A program made the position numbers and the translations under genes. Below are positions 32,692 to 42,031 of a stretch of DNA of 64,000 bases, one piece after another. A model generated the notes under the pieces. The model did not search any database. It saw nothing but the letters and a program-made list of their open reading frames with translations, and was not told where the DNA came from. The DNA is from a virus: IMG/VR virus record IMGVR_UViG_3300008740_000600, positions 1-64,000 of that record. One strand, 5' to 3'. Position 1 is the stretch's first letter; every line of letters starts with the position of its first letter.

Positions 32692-33397
32692 TTCTAACCT
32701 CAGTATAATATTCTTTTAAAATTAACTCAACTTTCAAAATTTTATTTTGATCAAAATCGGCACCTAGTTGTTTTTTAAACCAGTCTATTATTTCACTAGT
32801 ATTTTCACTTACTAATATATCACAGAAATCAATCGAGTTGTCAAATTGTTTATTATTCCATTTATCAACAAATGAATCAAACTGATTTACTATCGGTACG
32901 TTGCCTAAGAATTTCTTTCCACGGTTAATTTGATATGTTCTGCTTTTATCTGTTTTTGACTGTATTGTTATAACTTTTATATTTTTATGTACTTCGTTCC
33001 ACGGTATTTGACCCCAACTATGTAAATGGTATACTACTCTTTCGTTAACAGGCGGTTTAGTATACTCTGGATAAAAAGTAGAATTATCACCTAACCATAA
33101 AACGGGTATCTCTCTACAAGCAAACAATGTTGTTGCTAAAAATTCAAAATAATAATTATAATCATTAGCTAACTCACCTATTATTGTTGGCTTCTGTTGT
33201 TCTATAAAATAATTTACAACCCTTTTAGGAAACATAGTATCATGATAAATTTCTCCTGTTGGTGTCATTACTTGTGGATCATCATAGTTTTGTTTTAAAT
33301 CAAACTCGCACCATAAACGTGATAATAATTGTCCACTAGAACCAGGTAGATAATCTACAAGAACCAATTCATTATTGTTTAAGAAACTATATTCCAT
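32669..33397 (-). CDS. P-loop/sulfotransferase-like protein candidate (242 aa)
   Basis: Starts NNNELVLVDYLPGSSGQLLSRL in part, where a first strand runs into a small-residue loop and helix, as in P-loop transferases; the protein at 27456-28223 has a similar start. Central FACREIPVLWLGDNSTF. It overlaps both neighbours in the radical-SAM operon. Function unproven. Confidence 0.4.
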   Translation of the reverse strand: MEYSFLNNNELVLVDYLPGSSGQLLSRLWCEFDLKQNYDDPQVMTPTGEIYHDTMFPKRVVNYFIEQQKPTIIGELANDYNYYFEFLATTLFACREIPVLWLGDNSTFYPEYTKPPVNERVVYHLHSWGQIPWNEVHKNIKVITIQSKTDKSRTYQINRGKKFLGNVPIVNQFDSFVDKWNNKQFDNSIDFCDILVSENTSEIIDWFKKQLGADFDQNKILKVELILKEYYTEVRSVSTVLE

Positions 33398-34547
33398 GTC
33401 TTAAATATTCCATATATAAATCTACATCAGCATCTAATTCTTCTATGTTAAATCCTCTAATAGAATTACATTTTTCCATCCAAGCTAATGCTGTCTTTAA
33501 TTCAGTTACATCATCATCTTGATTATAATTTATAAGTGAATTTAAAAATTCTTCATTATCATTTGATGATATTAAATTTGACAAATCAAGATTTTTGACT
33601 TCTTCTATAGTATCTCGTAACAATTCATGTGGTATGTTTTTAATACTACAATATGAAGGACCTTGTACAAAATTATTAATCTTAATTTTACTTTCATTTT
33701 TTAAATTTAAACTCAACATCCAACGTAATAATTGAGGAGTATGCCAAATATTAAAAAGACTAAACACAGGCATGAATATCAATTTTATATTAGCATCAAT
33801 AAGACGTTTTACATTTTGTTCTACTATGTTAAAGTCATAGTTTCTAATATAATCATACAACCGACCAGTAGCATCTATACTTGGGTTTATCCAAATATTA
33901 AGATTCTTAATGATATCTATAATGTTGTTTGATATTAAAGTACAATTACTAGTAAGAGAAACTTCATTAGGCATATTATTTTTAGACATTTCTGTAAGCA
34001 AATATATACCTTCTTTATTAAAAAAAGGTTCACCCCCAATTAGCTCAATAGAAAGATTTGGGTTATTTTTCATTTTGTCTAATAACTCATCTATAAAATC
34101 TCTACTAATTTTAAAATTATATTTTAAAAACTCGTGCCTGTCTGAAAACAACTCGGGCATTTCTTTATCATACTGCCTCCAACCACTTGAGAAATCACTA
34201 CCACAAGTTACACAGGCAACATTACATTGATTGCCTAATGCTACTTCTACAAATTTAGGATTTGTATTAAATTTTTGAAATGGTTTATGAGTATTAGCAA
34301 TATTATACTTTTGCCTTTTAGATCTAAAACCAGATTCTTCTTTACTTTGACAACCACGACATCCTGGATGCCATTTACCGTTATCAAAGTCAGTTATTAT
34401 TTCTCTTCTTAAATCTGATTTCCAGTAGTCCGAAATTGATTGTAAATCATTAGCATACGAATTTTGAAAGGCACAACAAGGGCTAATTTTTCCTACAGAT
34501 GTTACTGCTACTGCTTCATATGGCATTTTACAGAATTTTTTATCCAC
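33387..34547 (-). CDS. Radical SAM protein with twitch/SPASM-like Cys
   Basis: A 386-residue radical SAM enzyme. The cluster motif is CNVACVTC (CxxxCxxC), followed by LIGGEPFFNKEG (SAM-binding GGE) and a TIM-barrel-like sequence. Extra Cys in CKMPYEAV...SPCC and CRGCQSKEE near the N-terminus suggest a second iron-sulfur site. Such enzymes modify peptides or small molecules. Neighbouring amidinotransferase and kinase-like genes suggest one pathway. Substrate unknown. Confidence 0.82.
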   Translation of the reverse strand: MDKKFCKMPYEAVAVTSVGKISPCCAFQNSYANDLQSISDYWKSDLRREIITDFDNGKWHPGCRGCQSKEESGFRSKRQKYNIANTHKPFQKFNTNPKFVEVALGNQCNVACVTCGSDFSSGWRQYDKEMPELFSDRHEFLKYNFKISRDFIDELLDKMKNNPNLSIELIGGEPFFNKEGIYLLTEMSKNNMPNEVSLTSNCTLISNNIIDIIKNLNIWINPSIDATGRLYDYIRNYDFNIVEQNVKRLIDANIKLIFMPVFSLFNIWHTPQLLRWMLSLNLKNESKIKINNFVQGPSYCSIKNIPHELLRDTIEEVKNLDLSNLISSNDNEEFLNSLINYNQDDDVTELKTALAWMEKCNSIRGFNIEELDADVDLYMEYLRHGI

Positions 34548-34550
34548 AAA

Positions 34551-35735
34551 TTAAACTCCATAATCTTCCTGGTCACCTTCACGTTCAACATCTAATGTAA
34601 CACAATGCCAACCGGCATCCCAAAAATGTCTATGCCTATTTGGTACATGAATCATGTCAATGCCATGCGACTTAAATGTTTTTTCAAGTTCCAAATTTTC
34701 AGCGTTTACTATTGCTGTTTTTTCATCTAACATTAATAAGTTAACATCAAATACTGTTTCTTCTACAAACCCAACCCAATCATCTAACCAGGTTTCTACA
34801 AAGTCTGTAAACTCTGTATTATCTTCTTCACCAGGCATCCACCATTTACCTTCATTATGTCTTTTAATTTCTAAGAAAGGTCTAACTTGATTTAAGTTAC
34901 TATCTGGTAGATAAATTTTGTCCCAATTAGGAAATGATTCAGCATAATGTCCTATATCTTCTGTTGTTAATAATACGCCAGGTTTTAATACATTAAAAAC
35001 AGCATCATTATGACCGCCTATGAATACACCTTTATAATTAAACTGCGGATATGCTAATTCCATATAGTCAGCAATATCTACAGCCTGTTGAGTATCACAA
35101 AAACAAGTTTTACCTACCCTAGTTAATTCTGGGGCACAAAAACCTGTCATTCTATCTGAAACAAAAGGTGTTCCTGCTTCATCTATTAATGAATCAATAT
35201 CTTCTTCTTTTACACCTAACCTGCCTAGCCTATTTCTATGATTTGCTGTTGTTCTTGTAAATTTCTTTTTATCTCTAACAATAGTCCAATCAAAATCGTC
35301 ACCAAACCATTTTTCAAATAAAGGAACCCAAGGTTTGGACTCAAAAGCACTACCTGTCATAACAACTTGTTTACCCATAGTAACAAAATCATCACGTGGG
35401 TTAAGAGGAGGTACAGGAAGCTGATTGCGACCTTTTTCATGCTGGCCATGTTTATCACTACCCATGCCCATTTTGCCTTCATCATCCAAGTAATCCATTA
35501 TACTTGTTTTATATCCTAATTCTTCAGTAGTTGCTGTATATGTTTTTACACCACGATCTTCTACTACCTTCTTTAGGTTATCTAAATCTTCTAATGTTTC
35601 AGTAGCAATACGTTGAAGGCATTCTTTAGCCTTAGTATTCTTTACATCATTAAAAAATTCTGGTGGATAAGTTGTACCAATTACTAATTGTTTGAGCGGT
35701 TGAAATTCGCTCCACGAATTTACATTATTTGCCAT
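34551..35735 (-). CDS. Amidinotransferase/arginine deiminase-like enzyme
   Basis: A 394-residue protein of the guanidino-group-modifying superfamily. The start SEFQPLKQLVIGTTYPP matches glycine amidinotransferase-type N-termini. Later come IGGHNDAVFNVLKPGVLL (catalytic His area) and WDAGWHCVTLDVERE with Cys378 in the place of the catalytic Cys. Family members move an amidino group from arginine or hydrolyse guanidines. The acceptor here is unknown. It overlaps the upstream small gene by 11 bases. Confidence 0.78.
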   Translation of the reverse strand: MANNVNSWSEFQPLKQLVIGTTYPPEFFNDVKNTKAKECLQRIATETLEDLDNLKKVVEDRGVKTYTATTEELGYKTSIMDYLDDEGKMGMGSDKHGQHEKGRNQLPVPPLNPRDDFVTMGKQVVMTGSAFESKPWVPLFEKWFGDDFDWTIVRDKKKFTRTTANHRNRLGRLGVKEEDIDSLIDEAGTPFVSDRMTGFCAPELTRVGKTCFCDTQQAVDIADYMELAYPQFNYKGVFIGGHNDAVFNVLKPGVLLTTEDIGHYAESFPNWDKIYLPDSNLNQVRPFLEIKRHNEGKWWMPGEEDNTEFTDFVETWLDDWVGFVEETVFDVNLLMLDEKTAIVNAENLELEKTFKSHGIDMIHVPNRHRHFWDAGWHCVTLDVEREGDQEDYGV

Positions 35736-36090
35736 TTTCTAGTGCTTCTCTATGTTTAGTTAAATCATCGGGGAAATCCCGGTATAGGAAATGTTGAATT
35801 GTTTCAACATCAACGTATTTATTGAACCCAACGTGTTCCTTATTGACGTTATTCTCGTTAGTTACAACACCAGACATAGCACTATCTAATTGTGTCATAT
35901 CATTAAACTCCATATCAATACGAAAGTCTGGCATATCCATAGATCTGAACCCTAATTTCATTCTGGTAATTCGGTATTTCTCCATTCTACCGGCTTCAAC
36001 TAACTTATCTAAGAATTTAGTCATGTATCTTATGAATTCATGAGCTGTGACCTCTTCGGTGTGGTCGGCGTAAATAGTATAAACGTCCAT
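35725..36090 (-). CDS. Small ferredoxin-fold-like protein, DUF6614-like (121 aa)
   Basis: Strand-helix-strand order with ITRMKLGFRSMDMPDF, DMTQLDSAMSGV and FLYRDFPDD, which resembles DUF6614, a small alpha+beta family of unknown role. AGGAGG precedes the ATG. First gene of the minus-strand run that contains amidinotransferase, radical SAM and kinase-like genes. Confidence 0.5.
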   Translation of the reverse strand: MDVYTIYADHTEEVTAHEFIRYMTKFLDKLVEAGRMEKYRITRMKLGFRSMDMPDFRIDMEFNDMTQLDSAMSGVVTNENNVNKEHVGFNKYVDVETIQHFLYRDFPDDLTKHREALENGK

Positions 36091-36146
36091 GTAGGACCTC
36101 CTTGTATATAAGTAATTATCTGACTATATAATAGAAAAACAAATTA

Positions 36147-36833
36147 ATGAAAATCTACTACGATCATATATACGGCACAATGGAAAAGCTAGATATCCGT
36201 TGTTCCGAAATTTTAGCAAAATACGTCAAGCCTGACGAGGAACTTAAAGCACTTGATATGGGCTTTTTATGGCATAGTGTCGAAGGTGACTACGAACTAT
36301 GGTATAACAGCCGTTCTGTAAGAGTTGATTTAAAAGTTTGGCAAGGTAAACGTAAAAAACCTGCTTGGAACAATGTTAAAGAACTCAAACGTGATGATCC
36401 TCGTTGGTTAAAAATGTATCATAGCTATATCAAAAGTAAAGATCTATATGCTTACCCAGGTGATGATGAAATTCACAAAGAAAATAAATTATTTGGTTAC
36501 TTTGACGATGACGATAAACTAATAGGCTTATCTAAAATACGCGAATACCAAGGTGCTTGGGAAACGTGTGTATTTGTCCATGATCATTCCATACCTCATT
36601 TTGGTCGTATAACTTTAAACCATGAATTACATATGGCTTATACATTGGGCCATAAACATCTTTACATTGGTGGTGGTTACGAAAAAACTTGTATATACAA
36701 AGGTAAACTAAAAGGCTTTGAATACTTTGACGGTGAAAAATGGCAAAAAAATAAAGAAACGTATATTAAACTTTGTCAACGTGATAGTCTTATTCACTCT
36801 TTACAGGATCTTCATGATGTGTACGCCAATTAA
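36147..36833 (+). CDS. Aminoacyl-tRNA-protein transferase-like (ATE1/Bpt C-terminal fold) candidate
   Basis: A lone plus-strand gene in a minus-strand region. The C-terminal half reads GLSKIREYQG, then PHFGRITLNHELHMAYTLG, then HLYIGGGYEKTCIYKG and FDGEKW. The order (strand; L/I...E-helix; Y-[IL]-G; YK; E; G-x-W) matches the GNAT-like half of arginyl/leucyl-tRNA-protein transferases, which add Arg or Leu to protein N-termini. The N-terminal Cys-rich half of that family is not evident. With ClpS and ClpP/ClpX in the window, an N-degron function is tempting. A plain GNAT is the alternative. Confidence 0.45.
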   Translation: MKIYYDHIYGTMEKLDIRCSEILAKYVKPDEELKALDMGFLWHSVEGDYELWYNSRSVRVDLKVWQGKRKKPAWNNVKELKRDDPRWLKMYHSYIKSKDLYAYPGDDEIHKENKLFGYFDDDDKLIGLSKIREYQGAWETCVFVHDHSIPHFGRITLNHELHMAYTLGHKHLYIGGGYEKTCIYKGKLKGFEYFDGEKWQKNKETYIKLCQRDSLIHSLQDLHDVYAN

Positions 36834-37308
36834 CAACATCATCTAAATTTTCTTTACTCCAAACATCATAGTAACCTTTCTTTTTAAGAAATCCACTAAA
36901 CATTTGTATTTTACTTAAACGTTGCATTAGTACAATAGGATATTTCCCATTATTCATACAAACACCATTAATAATTTCTTTATCATCTGGGTGATCTTCT
37001 AGCACTACAAAATCATTTTCCATTAAGTAATTTTCATTTGTACTTTTTACTAAACTGCTTAATAGTTCAGACGAAACACCAGGAACAAATATACAACAAA
37101 CATCTATATTTTCGTCCCATTGTTCTGCTTTCTTTATTAAGTAAAGATTAATGTCCATATCAGCTACTTCAAAAGCTACTTTATTTTCAAGTATGGCTTG
37201 TTGAGCATAAGGACAAGGAGGAAAATTATTTAATAACGGGTTAGGTTGTGTAACAAACTCATCTAACCATTTTTTTATGTAATTTGTTGCTTCTTCTAAA
37301 TTAAACAT
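36790..37308 (-). CDS. Phage protein of unknown function (172 aa)
   Basis: I choose the third of three tandem ATGs (37308), nine bases from GGAG. The product starts MFNLEEATNYIKKWLDEF and contains FPPCPYAQQAILENKVAF and VCCIFVPGVSSELL. Its 3' end overlaps the plus-strand transferase-like gene by 44 bases. No recognised family. Confidence 0.5.
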   Translation of the reverse strand: MFNLEEATNYIKKWLDEFVTQPNPLLNNFPPCPYAQQAILENKVAFEVADMDINLYLIKKAEQWDENIDVCCIFVPGVSSELLSSLVKSTNENYLMENDFVVLEDHPDDKEIINGVCMNNGKYPIVLMQRLSKIQMFSGFLKKKGYYDVWSKENLDDVVNWRTHHEDPVKSE

Positions 37309-38317
37309 CATCATAAACTCCTGGAGGAATAATACCGTTATCAACAGTTGAAAACTTCATGTCAGTTCTATCGTATACTTTTGCCCATACAATAGAATTT
37401 ACCAATGTTCTTAATACCCATGATAAAGAATTTATTCTTTTATATCCCATAGTCCACCAGGCAGTTGGTTGAATTAATCTACTACCTATAATCCATAATG
37501 TATCTTTTCTTTTTTCTAACACTAATTTTTCTAATTCTTCTATAGTATGAAATGTCTCAATGTTTTCAAAATATTCTAATTCTTTTTTTGTAAATTTATA
37601 ACCATCATAATAAACTAAATTAGGTAATTGGGCATTAAACAATTCATCTTGTGTTGTCCTAGTAAAAGGTATCATTTGATCTATAAAAACTGACTCCATA
37701 CCTTCTGTTTTTTCTTTTGATTTAGTCCATTCAAGAAAATCATTCCTCCATTCTTTTAAGTTGCTAGTACTTAACTCGTCATGTCCTCCCTCATAAAAAT
37801 CATCTCCAACTGACAAGTCAAAATCTTTTATAACTTGAAGTTTTTCAGTTTTACATTTCTTTTCCCACTCGTCTACTGAGTCTCCTTGAAAACAATCATT
37901 ATGCTTGTAATTTAATATACAAAAAAGGTCGTGTTCTTTAGCACGGATCATCCCCCATTGTTCTGATTCTCGAATATGGTCCCAGCCTTTTTCAACATTA
38001 AACATCATAGATATAGCTTGATTAATTTTTTCCATTAAATCATAATACACGAGTATACCAGGACGTACCCAAACAACAAAATCAAGATGGTTCTGTAAAG
38101 TTCGACATTGCCAAAGTATATTATGAAGTGGTATTTGACCGTCATTTATAATAACATTTTTACACATATTTTCATGAAATGTTAATCTTAAATACGATTC
38201 AGTAAATCTACAAATTTCTCTAGTATTAAAATCTTGTTTAGGGGAATAAGTCATCCATATTGACTTCTCAGAAAATCTGGTGTTCATATCTGACTCTAAA
38301 ATAAAATCTAATAGCAT
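37301..38317 (-). CDS. Phage protein of unknown function, possibly glycan-related (338 aa)
   Basis: A soluble protein with LDFVVWVRPGILVYYDLMEK and VFIDQMIPFTRTTQDELF, segments like those of GT-A-type phage glycosyltransferases (R-x-D-like and D-Q-M), but no DxD is certain. It overlaps neighbours by 8 and 10 bases. Role inferred only weakly. Confidence 0.4.
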   Translation of the reverse strand: MLLDFILESDMNTRFSEKSIWMTYSPKQDFNTREICRFTESYLRLTFHENMCKNVIINDGQIPLHNILWQCRTLQNHLDFVVWVRPGILVYYDLMEKINQAISMMFNVEKGWDHIRESEQWGMIRAKEHDLFCILNYKHNDCFQGDSVDEWEKKCKTEKLQVIKDFDLSVGDDFYEGGHDELSTSNLKEWRNDFLEWTKSKEKTEGMESVFIDQMIPFTRTTQDELFNAQLPNLVYYDGYKFTKKELEYFENIETFHTIEELEKLVLEKRKDTLWIIGSRLIQPTAWWTMGYKRINSLSWVLRTLVNSIVWAKVYDRTDMKFSTVDNGIIPPGVYDDV

Positions 38318-38715
38318 ACTAAAATTGTCCCTGCCTTAAGAACACCCGGCTCTTTTCTTTCATCTTCAGGCCCGTCTTCATTTCGTATAACTTCTTCAGC
38401 TTTAAAACTATATTTTGATTCCCAAACAGTGACGTCACTAACATAAAAACATTTCCTAAAAGCATTTACTCTTATTTCTCTAGGTGGTACTGTATTGTAT
38501 AGCACTATTTTTGAAATCCCGAAATTCTTTATATGTTCTAACAGTATTTTTTTATATTTAAGAGCTGTTCCTTCTGGTGTCCAACCTTCTTCATACAATT
38601 TCAAACCTTTTCTTGGGGTTTGACTCGCTAGATTTAATAACTCTTTCTTACAAAGAAGATTTAAAGTTCTAACATAGAAATAATTGCTGGCGGTATTCTG
38701 ATTAGATAAATTCAT
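38308..38715 (-). CDS. Phage protein of unknown function (135 aa)
   Basis: Soluble, basic in the first half and acidic near the end (IRNEDGPEDERKEPG). Overlaps the next gene by 10 bases. No motif recognised. Confidence 0.45.
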   Translation of the reverse strand: MNLSNQNTASNYFYVRTLNLLCKKELLNLASQTPRKGLKLYEEGWTPEGTALKYKKILLEHIKNFGISKIVLYNTVPPREIRVNAFRKCFYVSDVTVWESKYSFKAEEVIRNEDGPEDERKEPGVLKAGTILVCY

Positions 38716-38746
38716 TCGAACTCTTTTGTTATTATACTATTAATTA

Positions 38747-39676
38747 TTACGCGGCAACTGGAGCGGCTTGAAATCTTTTACCAAAAATATTCTCAGTAAA
38801 CAACGGCCAGTCAGCGTCTTTAGGATGCCATTCTTGTTTTTGTATTTTACCGTGTGAGAAATTCCAAATCCAGCTACCAACACAACAAGCTTCAGCATAA
38901 TGCCAAGCACTTGCTCCTTGTGTTGCCGGGATTCTTGTATAGTATATATCACATTGAGGAGCACCAAATTTTACACCAACTACATTACAAAATATATCTA
39001 AGTAACTGTCTGTGTGATTATAAAACTTTTTAGCATTTCTCACAATATCTCTATATCCCCTACTCAAGTACAACCAATTCATAGTATAATCATAAGCATG
39101 ATATGGAAGGTATAATGAATGTCCAATAGTTTCTGCTACATAATTTCTACTTCTTAAACTAACTTCTGTAAAACTGTCAGTACCACTATTAACAATATCC
39201 CTATATAATTCTGGATCTATATTAGGTGCTACGGCTGTTCTACCGTCCCACATATTTGGATTCATTCCTATATAATAATCTAGTCGATCAACTGTTGAAA
39301 AATCTAATGTCATAACTGCCGACATCATATCCATTAATCCTGAAAATACACCAACTCCATCTACTATATTCTTACCAGTACCATGAAACATATCAGTTCT
39401 ATTGATCGTTATAAGCGTATTATGGTCGGGTAAAGCGTTGGCTATAGCATGAGTTGTACCAAAATCACAATTAGTAACAATATAGTCGTGATTTTCAGCT
39501 ATTTCCGTTGGTGTGTAGTTAGCAAATGGTAAAGCGCCTTGGGATAGTGTTTTTCCAACTTGGGTATCATCAAACCAAGTACAAATTACATCAGTCGTAA
39601 ATCTATTTTTCTGCCTAGTAATAACATTCCTTACAGCAGACCCTAATTGACCGTTACATACTATTGCTATCTTCAT
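38747..39676 (-). CDS. Phage protein of unknown function, Rossmann-like start (309 aa)
   Basis: Begins MKIAIVCNGQLGSAVRNVI, a first strand and Gly loop like a nucleotide-binding Rossmann fold, followed by DYIVTNCDFGTTHAIANA. The C-terminal half is Trp/Tyr-rich (NWLYLSRGYRDIVRNAKKF). It could act on a sugar or cofactor. First gene of its run; a bidirectional gap with a late box lies upstream. Confidence 0.45.
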   Translation of the reverse strand: MKIAIVCNGQLGSAVRNVITRQKNRFTTDVICTWFDDTQVGKTLSQGALPFANYTPTEIAENHDYIVTNCDFGTTHAIANALPDHNTLITINRTDMFHGTGKNIVDGVGVFSGLMDMMSAVMTLDFSTVDRLDYYIGMNPNMWDGRTAVAPNIDPELYRDIVNSGTDSFTEVSLRSRNYVAETIGHSLYLPYHAYDYTMNWLYLSRGYRDIVRNAKKFYNHTDSYLDIFCNVVGVKFGAPQCDIYYTRIPATQGASAWHYAEACCVGSWIWNFSHGKIQKQEWHPKDADWPLFTENIFGKRFQAAPVAA

Positions 39677-39696
39677 TTGATACCTTCTATTCGTTG

Positions 39697-39704
39697 TATA
39701 AATA
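39697..39704 (+). promoter_or_regulatory. T4-type late promoter (TATAAATA)
   Basis: Exact TATAAATA on the plus strand in the 110-base gap, 83 bases before the first of two small plus-strand membrane genes that are otherwise isolated between minus-strand genes. Confidence 0.6.
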
Positions 39705-39786
39705 TATTTAGCACATAAAGGAATGGGAGCAATTTTTTCTATTTGGCAGGGAAAGGGATTTTCCTTGTTTTAACAGAGGGATCTAG

Positions 39787-39954
39787 ATGGATGGTGAATT
39801 AATAGTACTAATATCAAAATTATGGCCTATATTTTTAGGTTTTATAACACTAGTAATAGTGTTAGCCAAAATGCACAGCTCAATAACAGTATTAGAAGAG
39901 AAAGTTAAAGTAGCTTTTGAACTAATTAACAAATTAAACTCAGAAAAAAAGTAA
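39787..39954 (+). CDS. Small membrane protein (55 aa), holin-like topology
   Basis: GAGGG lies eight bases before the ATG. One strong transmembrane helix (LWPIFLGFITLVIVLAKM) is followed by a coiled-coil helix (ITVLEEKVKVAFELINKL). It sits behind a late promoter and beside another tiny membrane gene, so a role in lysis or late membrane remodelling is plausible. No family match claimed. Confidence 0.55.
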   Translation: MDGELIVLISKLWPIFLGFITLVIVLAKMHSSITVLEEKVKVAFELINKLNSEKK

Positions 39955-39977
39955 ACTATTCCGTTGAAGGGAAATAG

Positions 39978-40133
39978 ATGACATCAAGAAGCGAATATGA
40001 ACAGCGAGCCTGGGATTTACTTAAAAAACAATCTGGTGGTAGAATTTGGACCGGTTGCGATCTATGTAAAACTTTCTGTTTGGGAATGATAGTTGGTTTC
40101 GTAATAACACTTATTGCTACGACTATTTTGTAG
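39978..40133 (+). CDS. Small membrane protein (51 aa)
   Basis: AAGGGA precedes the ATG. A basic N-terminal helix (EYEQRAWDLLKKQSGG) leads into a hydrophobic C-terminal helix (CLGMIVGFVITLIATTIL) with three nearby Cys. The 3' end overlaps the converging cyclase gene by 11 bases. Probably cotranscribed with the gene at 39787 from the late promoter. Confidence 0.5.
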   Translation: MTSRSEYEQRAWDLLKKQSGGRIWTGCDLCKTFCLGMIVGFVITLIATTIL

Positions 40134-42015
40134 TAGCTACAAACACCCCGTCCCAGCCTATAGGTGGCGGTGTAGATTTAAAACCTTTAATTCGATCAGC
40201 TATTATAACATAATAACTATCTAATTCACCACTGAATTTGCCCATAAGGTTATCTATAGCGTCTTCACAAAATTTCCAATTTTGTTTAACGTAATTTTCT
40301 CGTAATTTGTTATGTAAATTAACCAAATTTTCCAATGTTGGCAATTCTTCAAATTTAACAATGTCAGGATCTAATACAGTATAGATAGCTACTGGTTCTG
40401 TTTTACCTTTAACAGCAATTTTGTCTAACTCTAAGACTGTATGCTTATCAGATAAATTTTTAGCTGTTTCTTCTCCAAATAATATTTTCACGCCATACCC
40501 TTTTGTTTGTCCTTCTAGTCTTGCCGCTAAATTAACAGCATCACCTAAACAACTATAATCAAATCTTTGATCTGATCCCATATTACCAACAACTACATCA
40601 CCAGTATTAAGTCCAATACCTATGTTAATTGGTAACTTGTTTTCTTCTATTAACTGAGTATTTAACTCCTTTAATCCTTTTAACATACTAAGACTGGTAT
40701 CTACGGCCTTATCAGCTTGTTGTTCAACATCTAATGGAGCATTCCAAAAAGCCATAATACAATCACCCATATATTTGTCTACAGTACCTTCGTTCTTCAT
40801 AATAATATCTGTCATAGGCGTTAAGAACCTGTTGACAAGTACTGTTAAACCCTGTGGATTGGTTTTGAATTGTTCTGATATAGGAGTAAAACCTCTTATA
40901 TCACAGAATAATAAAGTTAACTGTCTTGTATCGCCTCCTAACTTTAACAAACTAGGATTTTTCTGGAGCTTTTTAACAAGTGCCGGAGCTAGATAATGTT
41001 CAAATTGTTTTTTAATTTGTAACTTTAATCTATTTTCTCTAGCAAAGTTATTGTATATCAAATGAGCCCATACTATTGAACCCATTATAAGAGGTTCAAT
41101 CCAACTTATCAAATACAAATACGTTTGGAATACATAATAGCTTGTCCAAAAACAAATACCAGTATATATTACTATAGGCACAACAGACCATAGCACACCT
41201 AAACGTGGTATTAATAATAAAAAGATTAAACAACTTGTAATTAAAAATGCCCACTCAACGTTAGGCATCCAAGTAGGTCTGCTAATGTACTTTCCAGACA
41301 ATAATGTTTCTGTACTAATGGCCATTGCTTCATGTGTATTCTTAAGACCATTAGGTGTTGTAATAAACGTTGAACCTTTAAACGTTGTACCAATGAATAC
41401 AATTTTACCTTGTACAGAAGACCAATCTTTGTCTGTATAATCTATTCTAGGTATGTGATGTCTAAAGTCAATCCATATATGCTCTTGATCAGGCACAGGA
41501 AACTTAATAACGTCCATTATAACTTTAGGAATAGAATTTTCTAATGGCAATTTTCTTATTGTACCATCAATATCAACAGGCACTTCAACATTACCTATTG
41601 CTAATGCTTTACGTTCTATGCTTATTAGGTTTTTAACATCATTAGTTTCTGTTAAAATAACAGGATACTTTGATATCATCTTAAGGAACATCTCATCACC
41701 GCCAAGTCTATCCTTTTGTGTAAAGACAACTTGTAATACAACCAATGAAGCACCTTTTTTATAAGCATTAACAATTATACGACCTAATTGATCTCGCTTC
41801 CAAGGCCATTGTCCTTTTTTCTCTAATGCTAAATCAGATATATCTAACAGAACGATACTTTTAGAGTCATACTGATTGCCAAAAGTTTGATAATAATCAA
41901 ACGTTTTTAACTCTAGGGTTTGTAGTGGAGGTGGGTTATATGCTTTTAACCCTAATAACAAAATTACTGTTATGACTACTGCCCAGGTACTGGTCAATAT
42001 CCTGTTCATATACAA
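40123..42015 (-). CDS. CHASE2-domain class III adenylate/guanylate cyclase
   Basis: A 630-residue membrane enzyme. One N-terminal helix (res 11-23) leads to an extracytoplasmic CHASE2 sensor (about 40-240, with IVLLDISD and GQWPWKRDQLGRI), then three helices (about 254-320) and a cytosolic class III cyclase domain. Metal Asp372 (FCDIRGF) and Asp418 (KYMGDCIMAF), base-selecting Lys414, and Asn495 and Arg499 (NLAARLEG) are all present; Lys414 favours ATP as substrate. Last gene of the csgF-csgG-curlin-FecR operon. An intact sensor-cyclase is very unusual for a phage. Confidence 0.92.
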   Translation of the reverse strand: MYMNRILTSTWAVVITVILLLGLKAYNPPPLQTLELKTFDYYQTFGNQYDSKSIVLLDISDLALEKKGQWPWKRDQLGRIIVNAYKKGASLVVLQVVFTQKDRLGGDEMFLKMISKYPVILTETNDVKNLISIERKALAIGNVEVPVDIDGTIRKLPLENSIPKVIMDVIKFPVPDQEHIWIDFRHHIPRIDYTDKDWSSVQGKIVFIGTTFKGSTFITTPNGLKNTHEAMAISTETLLSGKYISRPTWMPNVEWAFLITSCLIFLLLIPRLGVLWSVVPIVIYTGICFWTSYYVFQTYLYLISWIEPLIMGSIVWAHLIYNNFARENRLKLQIKKQFEHYLAPALVKKLQKNPSLLKLGGDTRQLTLLFCDIRGFTPISEQFKTNPQGLTVLVNRFLTPMTDIIMKNEGTVDKYMGDCIMAFWNAPLDVEQQADKAVDTSLSMLKGLKELNTQLIEENKLPINIGIGLNTGDVVVGNMGSDQRFDYSCLGDAVNLAARLEGQTKGYGVKILFGEETAKNLSDKHTVLELDKIAVKGKTEPVAIYTVLDPDIVKFEELPTLENLVNLHNKLRENYVKQNWKFCEDAIDNLMGKFSGELDSYYVIIADRIKGFKSTPPPIGWDGVFVATTK

Positions 42016-42031
42016 TACTTATTTGTCTAAA

